From assembly GCA_036702975.1 (NCBI GenBank), contig DATNPX010000015.1:1-64000 (forward strand): DNA of 64,000 nucleotides, written 5' to 3'. The translations under genes were made by a program, and so were the position numbers. This document shows positions 18,043 through 26,800 of this stretch, piece by piece. A model generated the notes under the pieces. It did not search any database and was not told the origin of the DNA. It was given only the letters and a program-made list of their open reading frames with translations. Source of the DNA: DATNPX01 sp036702975 (GTDB lineage Bacteria > Cyanobacteriota > Vampirovibrionia > Obscuribacterales > Obscuribacteraceae). Every line of letters begins with the position of its first letter. The first letter of the stretch is position 1.

Positions 18043-19247
18043 GCTACTCCTTGAGCTTCCCTAATTCTCAATACTGTTGCGACGATCTGGTCAGCCGCTT
18101 GATCAAGGTCATCAGTCGACGTCATGAGCCCAAACGACAATCGAATCGTTTCAGCCGCTGCCTGCTCTGAACCGGTAATCGCTTTGATTACATGCGATCC
18201 CTTCGCGGCGTGGCTGTTGCAGGCTGATCCAATACCGATAGCAAGCCCGGGAAGCTCCATGACGAGTACCTCATTTTCGATACCGGCGAATCGCAAACTG
18301 ATGATGTTTGGGACACGCCAATCAGCATCTCTGTGTCCATGCACAATTGGTTCCACAATGGCAAGGCGATCTAGAAATCGCTGGCGCAGGATCTCATTGG
18401 CAAATCTATTGACTTTAGCCAAGCGGCAGGCTTCACCGAACGCGGCACACAGTGCGGTCGGTACTGTGCCAGACCGTAAACCTGACTCCTGCCCACCGCC
18501 TCGCTGCAGGGGTTCAATCAGATCTGCAATGTCTTCTCTAATATACAGTGCACCGAGTCCTTGCGGTCCGTACACTTTGTGCGCTGAGAAGCTAGCGAGA
18601 TCGACTCGGCTTGTCTTGACGGAAAACGGCAGTTTTCCCAAAGCCTGCGCTGCATCTGTATGAAAAAGGATCTGCCGCGCCGAGAGCACCTCGGCGATCT
18701 CATGAAGAGGCTGAACCGTGCCCACTTCATTGTTCACACATTGCACCGAAACCAATCCGGTATGTGGACGCAACTCCCGGGCAATTGATGAAGCTTCAAG
18801 CATTCCGCATGGCTTGACCGGCAGAGCGGAAATCTCAAAACCTTCTTCGCGCAAAGATAGTAGTGGTTCAAGAACACTCTTATGCTCAACTGCCGAAGTG
18901 ATGATATGAGTGCGTCCTTGCGCTTTAAGATGCCTGGACAACCCTCGCAGAGCCAGATTATTGGATTCAGTCGCACCAGAGGTGAAGACTACCTCTTCCT
19001 TTTTGGCATCGATCGTGTGTGCAACCTGCTGCCTAGCCGCTTCGATCAATTGATCTGCAGCAGCACCATACGGATGTTGGCGCGCATGCGCGTTGCCCAG
19101 CGATGGGTCGGCTAATACGCGATGCATCACCTCGAGAACACCGGGAGCCATCCGAGTGGTTGCAGCATCGTCAAGATAGATACATTGCTCTATTAGCGAC
19201 CGGCGGCGAGCCGCTTGCACGAAGGGCAACGAAAGTGTAACTGCCAT
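18039..19247 (-). CDS. Cysteine desulfurase (NifS/IscS-like)
   Basis: This 402-residue fold-type I PLP enzyme converts cysteine to alanine and an enzyme persulfide. It shows YLDDAATTR at the start of the fold, TSGATESNN, HTDAAQALGK, and the PLP lysine K224 in SAHKVYGPQG. The persulfide cysteine C343 lies in GSACNSHA, in the position of class I NifS/IscS enzymes. It is the first gene of a six-gene minus-strand operon and lacks the neighbours of the isc, suf or nif systems, so it is probably a specialised copy supplying sulfur to the rhodanese-fused enzyme. A Fur/Zur-type palindrome lies about 60 bases upstream of the ATG. Confidence 0.9.
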   Translation of the reverse strand: MAVTLSLPFVQAARRRSLIEQCIYLDDAATTRMAPGVLEVMHRVLADPSLGNAHARQHPYGAAADQLIEAARQQVAHTIDAKKEEVVFTSGATESNNLALRGLSRHLKAQGRTHIITSAVEHKSVLEPLLSLREEGFEISALPVKPCGMLEASSIARELRPHTGLVSVQCVNNEVGTVQPLHEIAEVLSARQILFHTDAAQALGKLPFSVKTSRVDLASFSAHKVYGPQGLGALYIREDIADLIEPLQRGGGQESGLRSGTVPTALCAAFGEACRLAKVNRFANEILRQRFLDRLAIVEPIVHGHRDADWRVPNIISLRFAGIENEVLVMELPGLAIGIGSACNSHAAKGSHVIKAITGSEQAAAETIRLSFGLMTSTDDLDQAADQIVATVLRIREAQGVA

Positions 19248-19306
19248 CAGGGTACCGGCAAATCGGGATTGACCTTGAAAAGGATATGCCTAGACATCGA
19301 TTTTGG

Positions 19307-19327
19307 AAATGAAAATGGTTTTCATTT
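19307..19327 (-). promoter_or_regulatory. Fur/Zur-type operator upstream of the desulfurase operon
   Basis: This is a perfect 9+9 inverted repeat with arms AAATGAAAA and TTTTCATTT around TGG. The 15-bp core TGAAAATGGTTTTCA differs by one base from the TGAAAATGATTTTCA pattern described for Zur sites, and it also fits a loose Fur box. It overlaps a possible minus-strand -10 (TAAAAT, about 19326-19331). A weaker related site, GAAAAACGGTTTTC, lies at 19402-19415. Metal-responsive repression of the operon is the simplest reading. Confidence 0.65.
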
Positions 19328-19502
19328 TACCATAAATCCAGATTCCCAAAACTAGAAATCCCGTCAAATGGTTGCTTTGGGTGAATTGATCCAAAAAAAG
19401 CGAAAAACGGTTTTCATACATTTTGAGTTTTGTCGAGTACTCTGCCGGAATACATGCTGCGTCGGCATGTAATGGAACTCTTTGGTGCCGGCCCTCGATG
19501 CA

Positions 19503-19520
19503 AAGCCGATTCGTCGGCTT
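19503..19520. other. Perfect 7-bp hairpin with TTCG loop
   Basis: AAGCCGA and TCGGCTT flank a TTCG tetraloop just past the 3' end of the alkyltransferase-like gene. No T-run follows on either strand, so it is not a standard intrinsic terminator. It may still protect or end that transcript. Confidence 0.45.
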
Positions 19521-19541
19521 GAGTCGACGCGGTTTCGCTTA

Positions 19542-20096
19542 CTATCGCTTAGACTTTTTAGTTGATCGAGGTTTCAGCGCCAATGCAGCTTTAGTCTTAG
19601 ACTCTGATGCAGCATTGGTTCTCGGTTTCGGCATCGCCTTCGTGGTCTGCTTCGGTTTCAATTTAGATTCCGGCTTCAGTCTGTTTGCAGATTTTGCAGG
19701 CGATTTCTTTGCGGTTATCTTCCCGCCAAGCCCTTCCATCCACAGATATTTTTTTAGATCCATCTTTCCTTCGCTATCGAAAACAATGCCTTCGGCTTCC
19801 AGAAGATGTTGTTGGAGCCCTGGTGGAATATCAGCTATCTTGTGCGTGCTAGTTCCGCCTTGCGAATTTACAACTCGCTGCCATGGCACGTTAGCCATGT
19901 CAAAGCCGGTTTCTTTGGCAGACTTTTTCGAGCGTCTCTCACTTCGCTTTGCCACGCCGAGCGCTTTTAACGCCCAGCCCACACCCTGAGCGCTCATTCG
20001 CCCGTTGATCAAAGCAGAGATCAATCCATATGTAAGAACATGTCCCTTCGGAATGCCCTGAATAATCCTGTAGATCTGGTCGTATATGTGTGGCAT
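19542..20096 (-). CDS. Alkyltransferase-like (ATL) DNA-lesion protein with basic tail
   Basis: This is a 184-residue protein. Residues 1-110 match the O6-alkylguanine-DNA alkyltransferase DNA-binding domain (IPKGHVLTYG, then VPWQRVVNSQGG). The alkyl-acceptor cysteine of PCHR is replaced by W72, the signature of ATL proteins, which bind alkylated guanine and recruit nucleotide excision repair but do not remove the alkyl group. A lysine-rich insertion (about residues 50-62) separates two core helices. Residues 125-184 are a Lys/Ala/Pro-rich tail similar in composition to histone H1, which could increase nonspecific DNA affinity. The gene stands alone. Confidence 0.85.
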   Translation of the reverse strand: MPHIYDQIYRIIQGIPKGHVLTYGLISALINGRMSAQGVGWALKALGVAKRSERRSKKSAKETGFDMANVPWQRVVNSQGGTSTHKIADIPPGLQQHLLEAEGIVFDSEGKMDLKKYLWMEGLGGKITAKKSPAKSANRLKPESKLKPKQTTKAMPKPRTNAASESKTKAALALKPRSTKKSKR

Positions 20097-20437
20097 TGGA
20101 ATTATCGCGAAAATGAACGGTCTATTAGACTTGAAGTATGTCTTGTTTTAAAGGCTGTGTCTACTTTTTCCAAACAAGCATCGTCTTGCCTACGCTGGTC
20201 AGGCTCGTATGCTCTTGTACGGCAGCAGCTGGTGCGGCATAAGAACCAGAACTCTTCCCTCTTAACAGCACCAAATATGGCACTACCACGCACCCACGAG
20301 ACAGAGTTTTTCGTTCCGTTGCGACTGAGACCCAAATATCGACTGACCTTGTCTAGGTTGCAAAATCAATCCATAGGAGTTTAACGTCGTATTTACGCCG
20401 CCTGGCGAAAACTATCTTCACTCCTCCCAAAATCAAA
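20097..20437. other. Intergenic stretch without a recognised gene
   Basis: This divergent gap lies between the ATL gene and the 45-residue repeat protein. I found no RNA gene, no repeat and no coding frame I trust. It must hold both promoters. Confidence 0.4.
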
Positions 20438-21256
20438 GTGGATGAGCAAACACCGCGATCCAGTGATAACCAAACGCGACAATCAATGGAAGGCATCAGC
20501 TTAGAAAACAAAAATGAGGTTATTGGCATGGCTAGAATTCTCGAAACCAGAATAAATAACAAAGTCGAAAAAGAACCCCCATTGAATGTGACTGATGTGA
20601 CTGGTGTGACTGAGAAAGGTCCGACCCCACCGCCTGAGATAAGCAAGTTGATTGAATCTGAGAACCTGGCTGAAAGGGGACTGGGTAAGAGCCTCACTCA
20701 GACCGAGAAGGTTCAGCTTTCAGCCTGGAGAAAATTCCCTGACGACAAGGATATAAAATATCGCAAACTACAAGAGAAGGAACTATTAGGGCCGCCGTTT
20801 TACGACGGACCTAATGCCGGACCGGAGCTAACAGCCAGTGAATCGGCGGACCTCCACAGCAAGATACGTTTTCCAGCCGACCAAGATATACGATATCGCA
20901 AACTGCTAGAGAAGGATCTATTAGCGCCCCCGGTTAACAACGGGCCCAATGCCGGACCTAAGCTAACAGCCAGTGAATCGGCGGAACTCAACAGCAAGAT
21001 ACAATTTCCATACGACAAAGATATACGATATCGCAAACTAGCAGAGAAGGAACTGCTTGCTCCTCCATTTAATTATGGTCCCGACGCTGGCCCGCGCCTA
21101 TCGCCCGAGGAGGACGAGTTATTAGCAAACAGGCGGCAAGGGAAGGACACTGAAGAATCCCAAAGCACAGTATCATTTTTCGACTGGATATTCGGCAAGT
21201 CAGTCCCTGAAATCACGCTCACTGGGAAACAAGGTTCATCCCGTGCAGCGAAGTAA
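20438..21256 (+). CDS. Unknown protein with three 45-residue tandem repeats
   Basis: This protein has 272 residues if translated from GTG 20438. A start at ATG 20528 (GAGG eight bases upstream) is as likely and gives 242 residues. Three consecutive repeats of 45 residues (135 bp) share the pattern DIxYRKLxEKELLxPPxxxGPxAGPxLTxxE, running from about 20730 to 21110. There is no signal peptide and no membrane segment until a short FFDWIFG stretch near the end. The protein is charged and hydrophilic, so a cytoplasmic or disordered protein is likely. I do not recognise the family and assign no function. Confidence 0.6.
   Translation: MDEQTPRSSDNQTRQSMEGISLENKNEVIGMARILETRINNKVEKEPPLNVTDVTGVTEKGPTPPPEISKLIESENLAERGLGKSLTQTEKVQLSAWRKFPDDKDIKYRKLQEKELLGPPFYDGPNAGPELTASESADLHSKIRFPADQDIRYRKLLEKDLLAPPVNNGPNAGPKLTASESAELNSKIQFPYDKDIRYRKLAEKELLAPPFNYGPDAGPRLSPEEDELLANRRQGKDTEESQSTVSFFDWIFGKSVPEITLTGKQGSSRAAK
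20730..21110 (+). repeat. 135-bp in-frame tandem repeats
   Basis: Three copies of a 135-bp unit occur inside the coding region. For example, GCTAACAGCCAGTGAATCGG recurs at 20827 and 20962, exactly 135 bases apart. The third copy is more diverged. The near-identity of the first two copies suggests a recent duplication. Confidence 0.85.
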
Positions 21257-21372
21257 TCCGCAAGATAGACTCTATGCCCGCGCGGCGCACAGAAACCAAG
21301 GCTCGTCACCGTTAATTCAAGTATCCCTGTTCAGAGCCCAGGACAGGCATTCATTGACACAGTAGACCCACT

Positions 21373-22599
21373 TCAGCTAGCCGCCGCCTTAGCAAGAGAG
21401 CCCTTCTCCCGGCTGCCCGACAACTGTCCACGCACACCAAAAATCAATTCCGTCACTAATTGATCTAGCCTCTCGTATCCGAGACCGCGGCCGGCAAGTG
21501 CTGCAACATCAAACGACGCTGACTTCAGTTTTTTCGCCCCTTCAGAAGTAAATTTGCTCAGCTGATAGTCGTCACTTTGATCCGCCTTCGCAATCTCTTG
21601 AAGCAAGGCTTGAATCTCCTCGTCTTGCGAAAACTGAGCAACCTTCGCTTTGAGCACGTTGTATGTACGCATGCAACCCAGTGCAAAGGACCAGACGCCT
21701 TCCTCATCTTCCGAACGATAGGCGTGCGCATCAAAGTGGAGCGGTCCCTCATACCCGGATTCTTCCAAGAGCTTGACCAGAAAAAACATCGGTTTGAGAC
21801 TCTCGCTAGCAAATCGCAAGTCCTGGTCGTAGCGACCAGGCTTTTGATCGTTTAAGTCAATATGGAACAGCTTGCCTGCATCAATGGCTTGCGCAATGCC
21901 GTGATAGAAATTCAATCCACTCATTTGCTCGTGGGCAACCTCCGGATTTACTCCGACAATCTCAGGATGATCTAAGGTCTCAATGAACGCAAGCATGTGT
22001 CCAGTTGTAGGCAGATAAATGTCACCGCGTGGTTCGTTCGGTTTTGCTTCCAGGGCAAACTTCAAGTCATACTTTTGGTCCCGCACGTACTCGGTCAAAT
22101 AGTTGACGCCCTCACGGTAACGCTTCAAAGATTGCAGCGCACATTTGCTTGCGTCCACTTCGATTCCTTCACGTCCCCCCCACAATACAAAAGTTTTGGC
22201 ACCGAGTTCGATACCAAGATCTATGGCGCGCATTGTTTTCTGAATCGCGAAAGCGCGCACACTTGCATCGTTGGATGTGAAAGCTCCATCGCGAAAGACC
22301 GGGTGATAGAAGAGATTGACAGTTGCCATCGGCACTTGCATGCCAAACTCTTTCAATGCTGCTTTGAATTCGCGAACAATTTTGTCCTGCTCCGCAACTG
22401 TCGCATCGAAAGGCACCAGGTCGTTGTCGTGGAGATTGACACCATAAGCTCCTAGTTCGGACAACTTCTTCACGATGTTCGCAGGAGAAATCGTGGCACG
22501 GACAGAATCACCAAATGGATCGCGCCCGCGGTTTCCGACAGTCCAAAGACCAAATGTGAAACGATCTGACTTTTGAGGAGTAAACTGGTCTCGAATCAT
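21373..22599 (-). CDS. xylA: Xylose isomerase
   Basis: This is a 408-residue enzyme converting D-xylose to D-xylulose (and D-glucose to fructose). It is of the shorter class I type found in Actinobacteria, with FGLWTVGNRGRDPFG at the N-terminus, catalytic-histidine motif VNLHDNDL, VLWGGREG, the metal ligands in ALEAKPNEPRGD, and the HIDLNDQ and FDAHAYR segments. The ATG at 22599 has a strong AGGGGGAT site; the frame extends nine codons further without a better start. It is divergent from xylulokinase across a 106-base gap, so the two xylose genes probably share control. Confidence 0.95.
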   Translation of the reverse strand: MIRDQFTPQKSDRFTFGLWTVGNRGRDPFGDSVRATISPANIVKKLSELGAYGVNLHDNDLVPFDATVAEQDKIVREFKAALKEFGMQVPMATVNLFYHPVFRDGAFTSNDASVRAFAIQKTMRAIDLGIELGAKTFVLWGGREGIEVDASKCALQSLKRYREGVNYLTEYVRDQKYDLKFALEAKPNEPRGDIYLPTTGHMLAFIETLDHPEIVGVNPEVAHEQMSGLNFYHGIAQAIDAGKLFHIDLNDQKPGRYDQDLRFASESLKPMFFLVKLLEESGYEGPLHFDAHAYRSEDEEGVWSFALGCMRTYNVLKAKVAQFSQDEEIQALLQEIAKADQSDDYQLSKFTSEGAKKLKSASFDVAALAGRGLGYERLDQLVTELIFGVRGQLSGSREKGSLAKAAAS

Positions 22600-22705
22600 G
22601 CTATCCCCCTTGAAGTGTTGTGGCATGACGACTGAGGCATAGACACTGCCGGAACCACAAATCGACTATATCGGCGACAATATACCAGAACGGTAAGGAA
22701 ATAAT

Positions 22706-24229
22706 ATGAGCGTCTTTCTTGGCATCGACATCGGTACCTCCGGCACTAAAACCATAGCCATCAATGCATCAGGGACCGTGCTCAGTCAGGCTGTGGCAAA
22801 CTATCCGCTCTTCCAACCGAAGCCGCTGTGGAGCGAACAAAATCCTGACGACTGGTGGCAGGCAACGCTCACTACGGTACGGCAGGTGATGTTGAAAGCA
22901 AATTTGAAGCCTGCGGACGTGAAAGCAATTGGACTGTCGGGGCAAATGCACGGTGCGGTATTTCTCGATCAGCAGAGCAAGGTAATTAGACCGGCAATTC
23001 TATGGAACGACCAACGAACAGCGCATGAATGTGCAGAAATCGAAGAGGCTGTGGGCGGACGAGCGAATCTTGTAAGCATGGTGGCAAACCCTGCGTTGAC
23101 CGGCTTTACGGCGCCAAAAATTTTGTGGTTGCGAAAGAATGAACCGAGGAATTTCGAAAAAACTCGAAAAATCTTACTTCCTAAAGACGAAATTCGTCGC
23201 CGTTTAACGGGTGAATTCGCCACCGATGTCAGCGACGCGAGCGGTACCTTACTGCTTGATGTATCGCGAAGACAATGGTCAAAAGAGCTACTGCAGGCCT
23301 TAGACCTAGGTTTAGATCTGCTTCCCAAATGCTACGAATCACCAGAAGTCACAGGACAATTGTTGCCGTCAGCAGCAGAAGCACTCGGTTTGACAAAAGA
23401 GTGCTTGGTCGTAGGAGGAGCCGGAGACTGTCCCGCTAGTGCCATCGGCAATGGTGTCGTTAAAACTGGCACGTTGTCGACGTCCATAGGCACATCTAGT
23501 GTATTGCTTATGCACAGCGATGAGTTTGCAAAAGATCCCGATGGACGCTTGCACACAATCTGCCATAGCATTCCCGGTAAGTGGTTGATGATGGGTGTAA
23601 ATCTCTCAGGCGGTGGCTCACTTCAGTGGTTCAGAAATGAGCTGTGCAAAACTGACTACGAGGCAGCGGCGACTAATTTTTATGAATCGCTTTCTCGAGA
23701 TGCTGCCGCTATTGATGCAGGAAGTAACGGTCTGTTTTGGCTACCATTCCTCTCCGGCGAGCGCACACCACACAACGATCCAGATGCCAGAGCGTGCTTT
23801 ATTGGATTGACACTGTCGCACACTCGCGCACACATGACTCGCTCGATTATGGAAGGTGTTGCATACAATATGCGACACACTCTGGAGATCATGACCGACC
23901 TTGGTGTTCCCGTGAACGAAATTAGGGTCTCAGGCGGTGGCTCACAAAGTGACCTCTGGCGCAGCATACAAGCAAGCTGTTTCGGACGCAACGTTGCAAC
24001 GATTAACTGCGACGAAGGTCCAGCCTTCGGGGTTGCACTTTTGGCTGCGGCGGGATCTGGTGCTTTCGCGAGCGTTGAAGAGGCATGCCAGGCGACAATA
24101 AGGGTAGTCAGTGAAACGAACTACGACAGCAGCGCGAAGTCTTATTATGATAAAGCGTTTCCGGTGTTCAAGAAGTTATATCGGTCGCTAAAGGATGATT
24201 TCAAAGCGATCGCGAACATTGAGCACTAA
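22706..24229 (+). CDS. xylB: Xylulokinase
   Basis: This 507-residue FGGY-family sugar kinase makes D-xylulose-5-phosphate from the product of the divergent xylose isomerase. Visible are the N-terminal phosphate-1 motif GIDIGTSGTK, the xylulokinase signature GLSGQMHGAV and ILWNDQRT. Further on, GGAGDCPASAIGNG carries the catalytic aspartate, and the C-terminal adenosine motif is RVSGGGSQSDLWRSI. AAGGAAAT precedes the ATG. No xylose transporter or XylR regulator is next to it. With transaldolase it supports pentose use through the pentose phosphate pathway. Confidence 0.95.
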   Translation: MSVFLGIDIGTSGTKTIAINASGTVLSQAVANYPLFQPKPLWSEQNPDDWWQATLTTVRQVMLKANLKPADVKAIGLSGQMHGAVFLDQQSKVIRPAILWNDQRTAHECAEIEEAVGGRANLVSMVANPALTGFTAPKILWLRKNEPRNFEKTRKILLPKDEIRRRLTGEFATDVSDASGTLLLDVSRRQWSKELLQALDLGLDLLPKCYESPEVTGQLLPSAAEALGLTKECLVVGGAGDCPASAIGNGVVKTGTLSTSIGTSSVLLMHSDEFAKDPDGRLHTICHSIPGKWLMMGVNLSGGGSLQWFRNELCKTDYEAAATNFYESLSRDAAAIDAGSNGLFWLPFLSGERTPHNDPDARACFIGLTLSHTRAHMTRSIMEGVAYNMRHTLEIMTDLGVPVNEIRVSGGGSQSDLWRSIQASCFGRNVATINCDEGPAFGVALLAAAGSGAFASVEEACQATIRVVSETNYDSSAKSYYDKAFPVFKKLYRSLKDDFKAIANIEH

Positions 24230-24246
24230 ACGCAAATCTACACACC

Positions 24247-24825
24247 CTAATAATCAAGGCGTTTCTTGAATAATTCTAAATTGTGGTCTTCCATACGAAC
24301 CTGGATCGCCGGTTCATGACGTCGCCGATTAAAATCATCATTAAATACCCATCGTTCCAGACCGTCAGGAATTTTCTTATAAAGCCACATGTTGGTTTCT
24401 TGAAGCATTGAATTTAACTCCGCATCTCCCGCGGGGGACATGTTCCGGAGAACACCAGCGTCCTGAATGGCGGCAGGCAAGCGACTAGCATCGAAGCCAA
24501 CGCCCTGGCAAAGACTGTGAGCTTTGCAATAATCAGTCACCCGTTGAATTGCTTCCGTAACTACATCCTCGGTATTCCAGTATATGTAGTAGCCAAAAGC
24601 CGTACCGTTGCCAGGGCTTTTTACATCCGACGGATCAGCCTTTGCCATCCCCTGATGCAATTTGTCGAGCCGCGCTTGTTCTTGCACTGTGTCGTTTTTG
24701 CTTTCATCATGAATGCGCGTGATTAAGGCATCGTAGCCTGCACGCGCCTCCTTTGTCTCACCATTGGCGAGCTTAGTACCCAGATCATAGCCCTTGTTGT
24801 ACAACTCTGTGAACTCGCCAGCCAT
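24247..24825 (-). CDS. Hypothetical cytoplasmic protein
   Basis: This is a 192-residue protein from ATG 24825, which has GAGGAG nine bases upstream. It is rich in charged residues and helix formers, with no signal peptide, membrane segment or recognised domain. The C-terminal part (FNDDFNRRRHEPAIQVRM) is strongly charged. It is convergent with xylB. I do not recognise the family. Confidence 0.6.
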   Translation of the reverse strand: MAGEFTELYNKGYDLGTKLANGETKEARAGYDALITRIHDESKNDTVQEQARLDKLHQGMAKADPSDVKSPGNGTAFGYYIYWNTEDVVTEAIQRVTDYCKAHSLCQGVGFDASRLPAAIQDAGVLRNMSPAGDAELNSMLQETNMWLYKKIPDGLERWVFNDDFNRRRHEPAIQVRMEDHNLELFKKRLDY

Positions 24826-25070
24826 GTTTAAAATCTCCTCTCGAATAGACGAGCCAGCACCGCAACTTATGCCCTGAACCAAAAGTTACTCCGTGAACTA
24901 ACATTTGAAAATGGTGCAAGCACGTGGTTGATCAATTGGAATCGGATATCCGTTCCTGATCATAGTCCGCCAAACACAAAAACTGGCGTTGAAGCCCGGG
25001 AGGGTCCACCGACTAGTCGAAATCGACTGCGGGAATGTGGCGTACAACAGCGATACACAATAGTCATTCG

Positions 25071-26570
25071 CTATACGTTCTCCAGCTTTAGCACAGACGC
25101 CGTTTCCCCTCGAACTCTTTTGCACAGCTGCGCGTCGTCGATCAATGATTGACCGAAGGACGGAATCATTTCGGTCAACTTACTTGTCCAGCCATTTTTC
25201 ATTTCATCTTTAAAGCACCGCTGAATCAAATCAAGCATAATCCAAACTGCTACCGACGCCCCGGGCGAAGCGCCGAGCAATGCGGCAATTGAGCCATCAG
25301 CAGCATGAATAACTTCGGTGCCAAATTGTAGAATGCCACCATGAACAGGATCTTTTTTCACAATTTGCACGCGCTGACCAGCGACTTCAAGGTGCCAATC
25401 CTTCTCATTGGCATTCGGAAAAAACTCTCGCAAGTATGCGAAACGCTCATGCGGTGACTCTAAAACCTGTCCGATCAAATACTCAGTCAAAGCAACGTTA
25501 TCTCTTCCCACCGCCAATAAAGGTATTAGATTGTCCGGGTCGACCGAACCGAAGAGGTCTAACAGTGAGCCATGTTTCAAGAATTTTGTAGAAAATCCGG
25601 CATAAGGGCCAAATAGCAATGATACCGTTCCATCAACATTGCGCGTGTCTAAATGGGGCACAGACATTGGTGGAGATCCAACTGCGGCCTTACCGTAGAC
25701 CTTTGCATGATGGCGCGAGCAAATATCCTCTTTGTCACAGCGAAGCCAAATTCCGCTAACTGGAAATCCGGCATAACCTCGCGCTTCGGGAATGCCGGCT
25801 CGCTGTAACAACGGTAGCGCACCGCCGCCAGCACCAATGAAAACGAATCGCGCTTTGACGAAGCGGTGCTCTCCTGTTCTCTCATCTCTAATGTCGAGCT
25901 TCCACCATCCACCATCACGATGCAGATTATTTACGCGTTTGTAAAAGTCGATTGAGAACCACTCCGTGTGTTGCAGCGATTCTATGAGAAGGTTCGTAAG
26001 GGCGCCATAATCGACATCCGTACCAGTCATCATGCGTGTGACCGCGACATGCTCCTTCGAATCACGGTCCTCCATTACCAGTGGAAGCCAATTTTCGATC
26101 TGCTTTGCGTCATTGGAAAACTCCATTCCTTTATAGCAATGATGCGTCGATAGCGCCTGGAAGCGCTTCTTCAAAAACTCGACATTAGCTTCTCCGTGAA
26201 TAAAGCTATAGTGCGGCACTGAATGAATGAACGCCTGCGGATCTTTGATTGCGCCTTTGCGAACGAGATATGACCAGAACTGGCGAGAAAGATCAAATTC
26301 AGTATTTATCTGGAGAGCGCGAGAGATATCAACAGTTCCGTCTGCTCTCTCTGGCGTGTAATTTAACTCGCACAATGCTGCATGACCAGTGCCTGCGTTA
26401 TTCCAGGCATTGGAACTCTCTTGTGCCGCCTTGTCTAATTTCTCAAAAATATGTACTTTGAGTTTTGGATTCAACTCTTTCAAAAGTACGGCCAGAGTCG
26501 CGCTCATGATGCCAGCACCAACAAGCACCACGTCGCATTCCTCTGGTATCGTCGTCCAGTTTTTACTCAT
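25071..26570 (-). CDS. mqo: Malate:quinone oxidoreductase
   Basis: This 499-residue FAD enzyme of the Mqo family oxidises malate to oxaloacetate at the inner membrane and passes electrons to quinone. Visible are the N-terminal FAD motif DVVLVGAGIMSATLA, the family segment SSNAWNNAGTGHAALCELNYTP, GTDVDYGALT, a second FAD region with GAGGGALPLLQ, and the C-terminal GASPGASVAVWIMLDL. The start at ATG 26570 has GGGGA upstream; the frame runs 18 codons further. It would supply quinol to the bc complex/caa3 operon at 34.8-42.3 kb. Its malate can also come from the glyoxylate pathway implied by isocitrate lyase. Confidence 0.95.
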   Translation of the reverse strand: MSKNWTTIPEECDVVLVGAGIMSATLAVLLKELNPKLKVHIFEKLDKAAQESSNAWNNAGTGHAALCELNYTPERADGTVDISRALQINTEFDLSRQFWSYLVRKGAIKDPQAFIHSVPHYSFIHGEANVEFLKKRFQALSTHHCYKGMEFSNDAKQIENWLPLVMEDRDSKEHVAVTRMMTGTDVDYGALTNLLIESLQHTEWFSIDFYKRVNNLHRDGGWWKLDIRDERTGEHRFVKARFVFIGAGGGALPLLQRAGIPEARGYAGFPVSGIWLRCDKEDICSRHHAKVYGKAAVGSPPMSVPHLDTRNVDGTVSLLFGPYAGFSTKFLKHGSLLDLFGSVDPDNLIPLLAVGRDNVALTEYLIGQVLESPHERFAYLREFFPNANEKDWHLEVAGQRVQIVKKDPVHGGILQFGTEVIHAADGSIAALLGASPGASVAVWIMLDLIQRCFKDEMKNGWTSKLTEMIPSFGQSLIDDAQLCKRVRGETASVLKLENV

Positions 26571-26800
26571 ATTTTGAATCCCCACACTAAGTTTTGGTTT
26601 GAAAGAATTTTCCCAAACGCCCAAAAGAAAATCGGAGATCTTGTCAAATTAAATTGGAGGACAAGAACAGACATAGACTCGATATCCAAACGATACCAGA
26701 TGCAGTGATTGGATGTTTGCATTTTCAAACTCTAGTGCCGTAATTGGTGCCTCTTCGTGGTATTCTCTTCCTAGTCTCGAAAAAAATTGGGAGGTTCTAC

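Noticed and set aside
15497..19247. Nif- or isc-type Fe-S assembly operon
   Set aside because: A cysteine desulfurase is present but no scaffold, ferredoxin or chaperone genes are, and the neighbours are PLP and transport genes.
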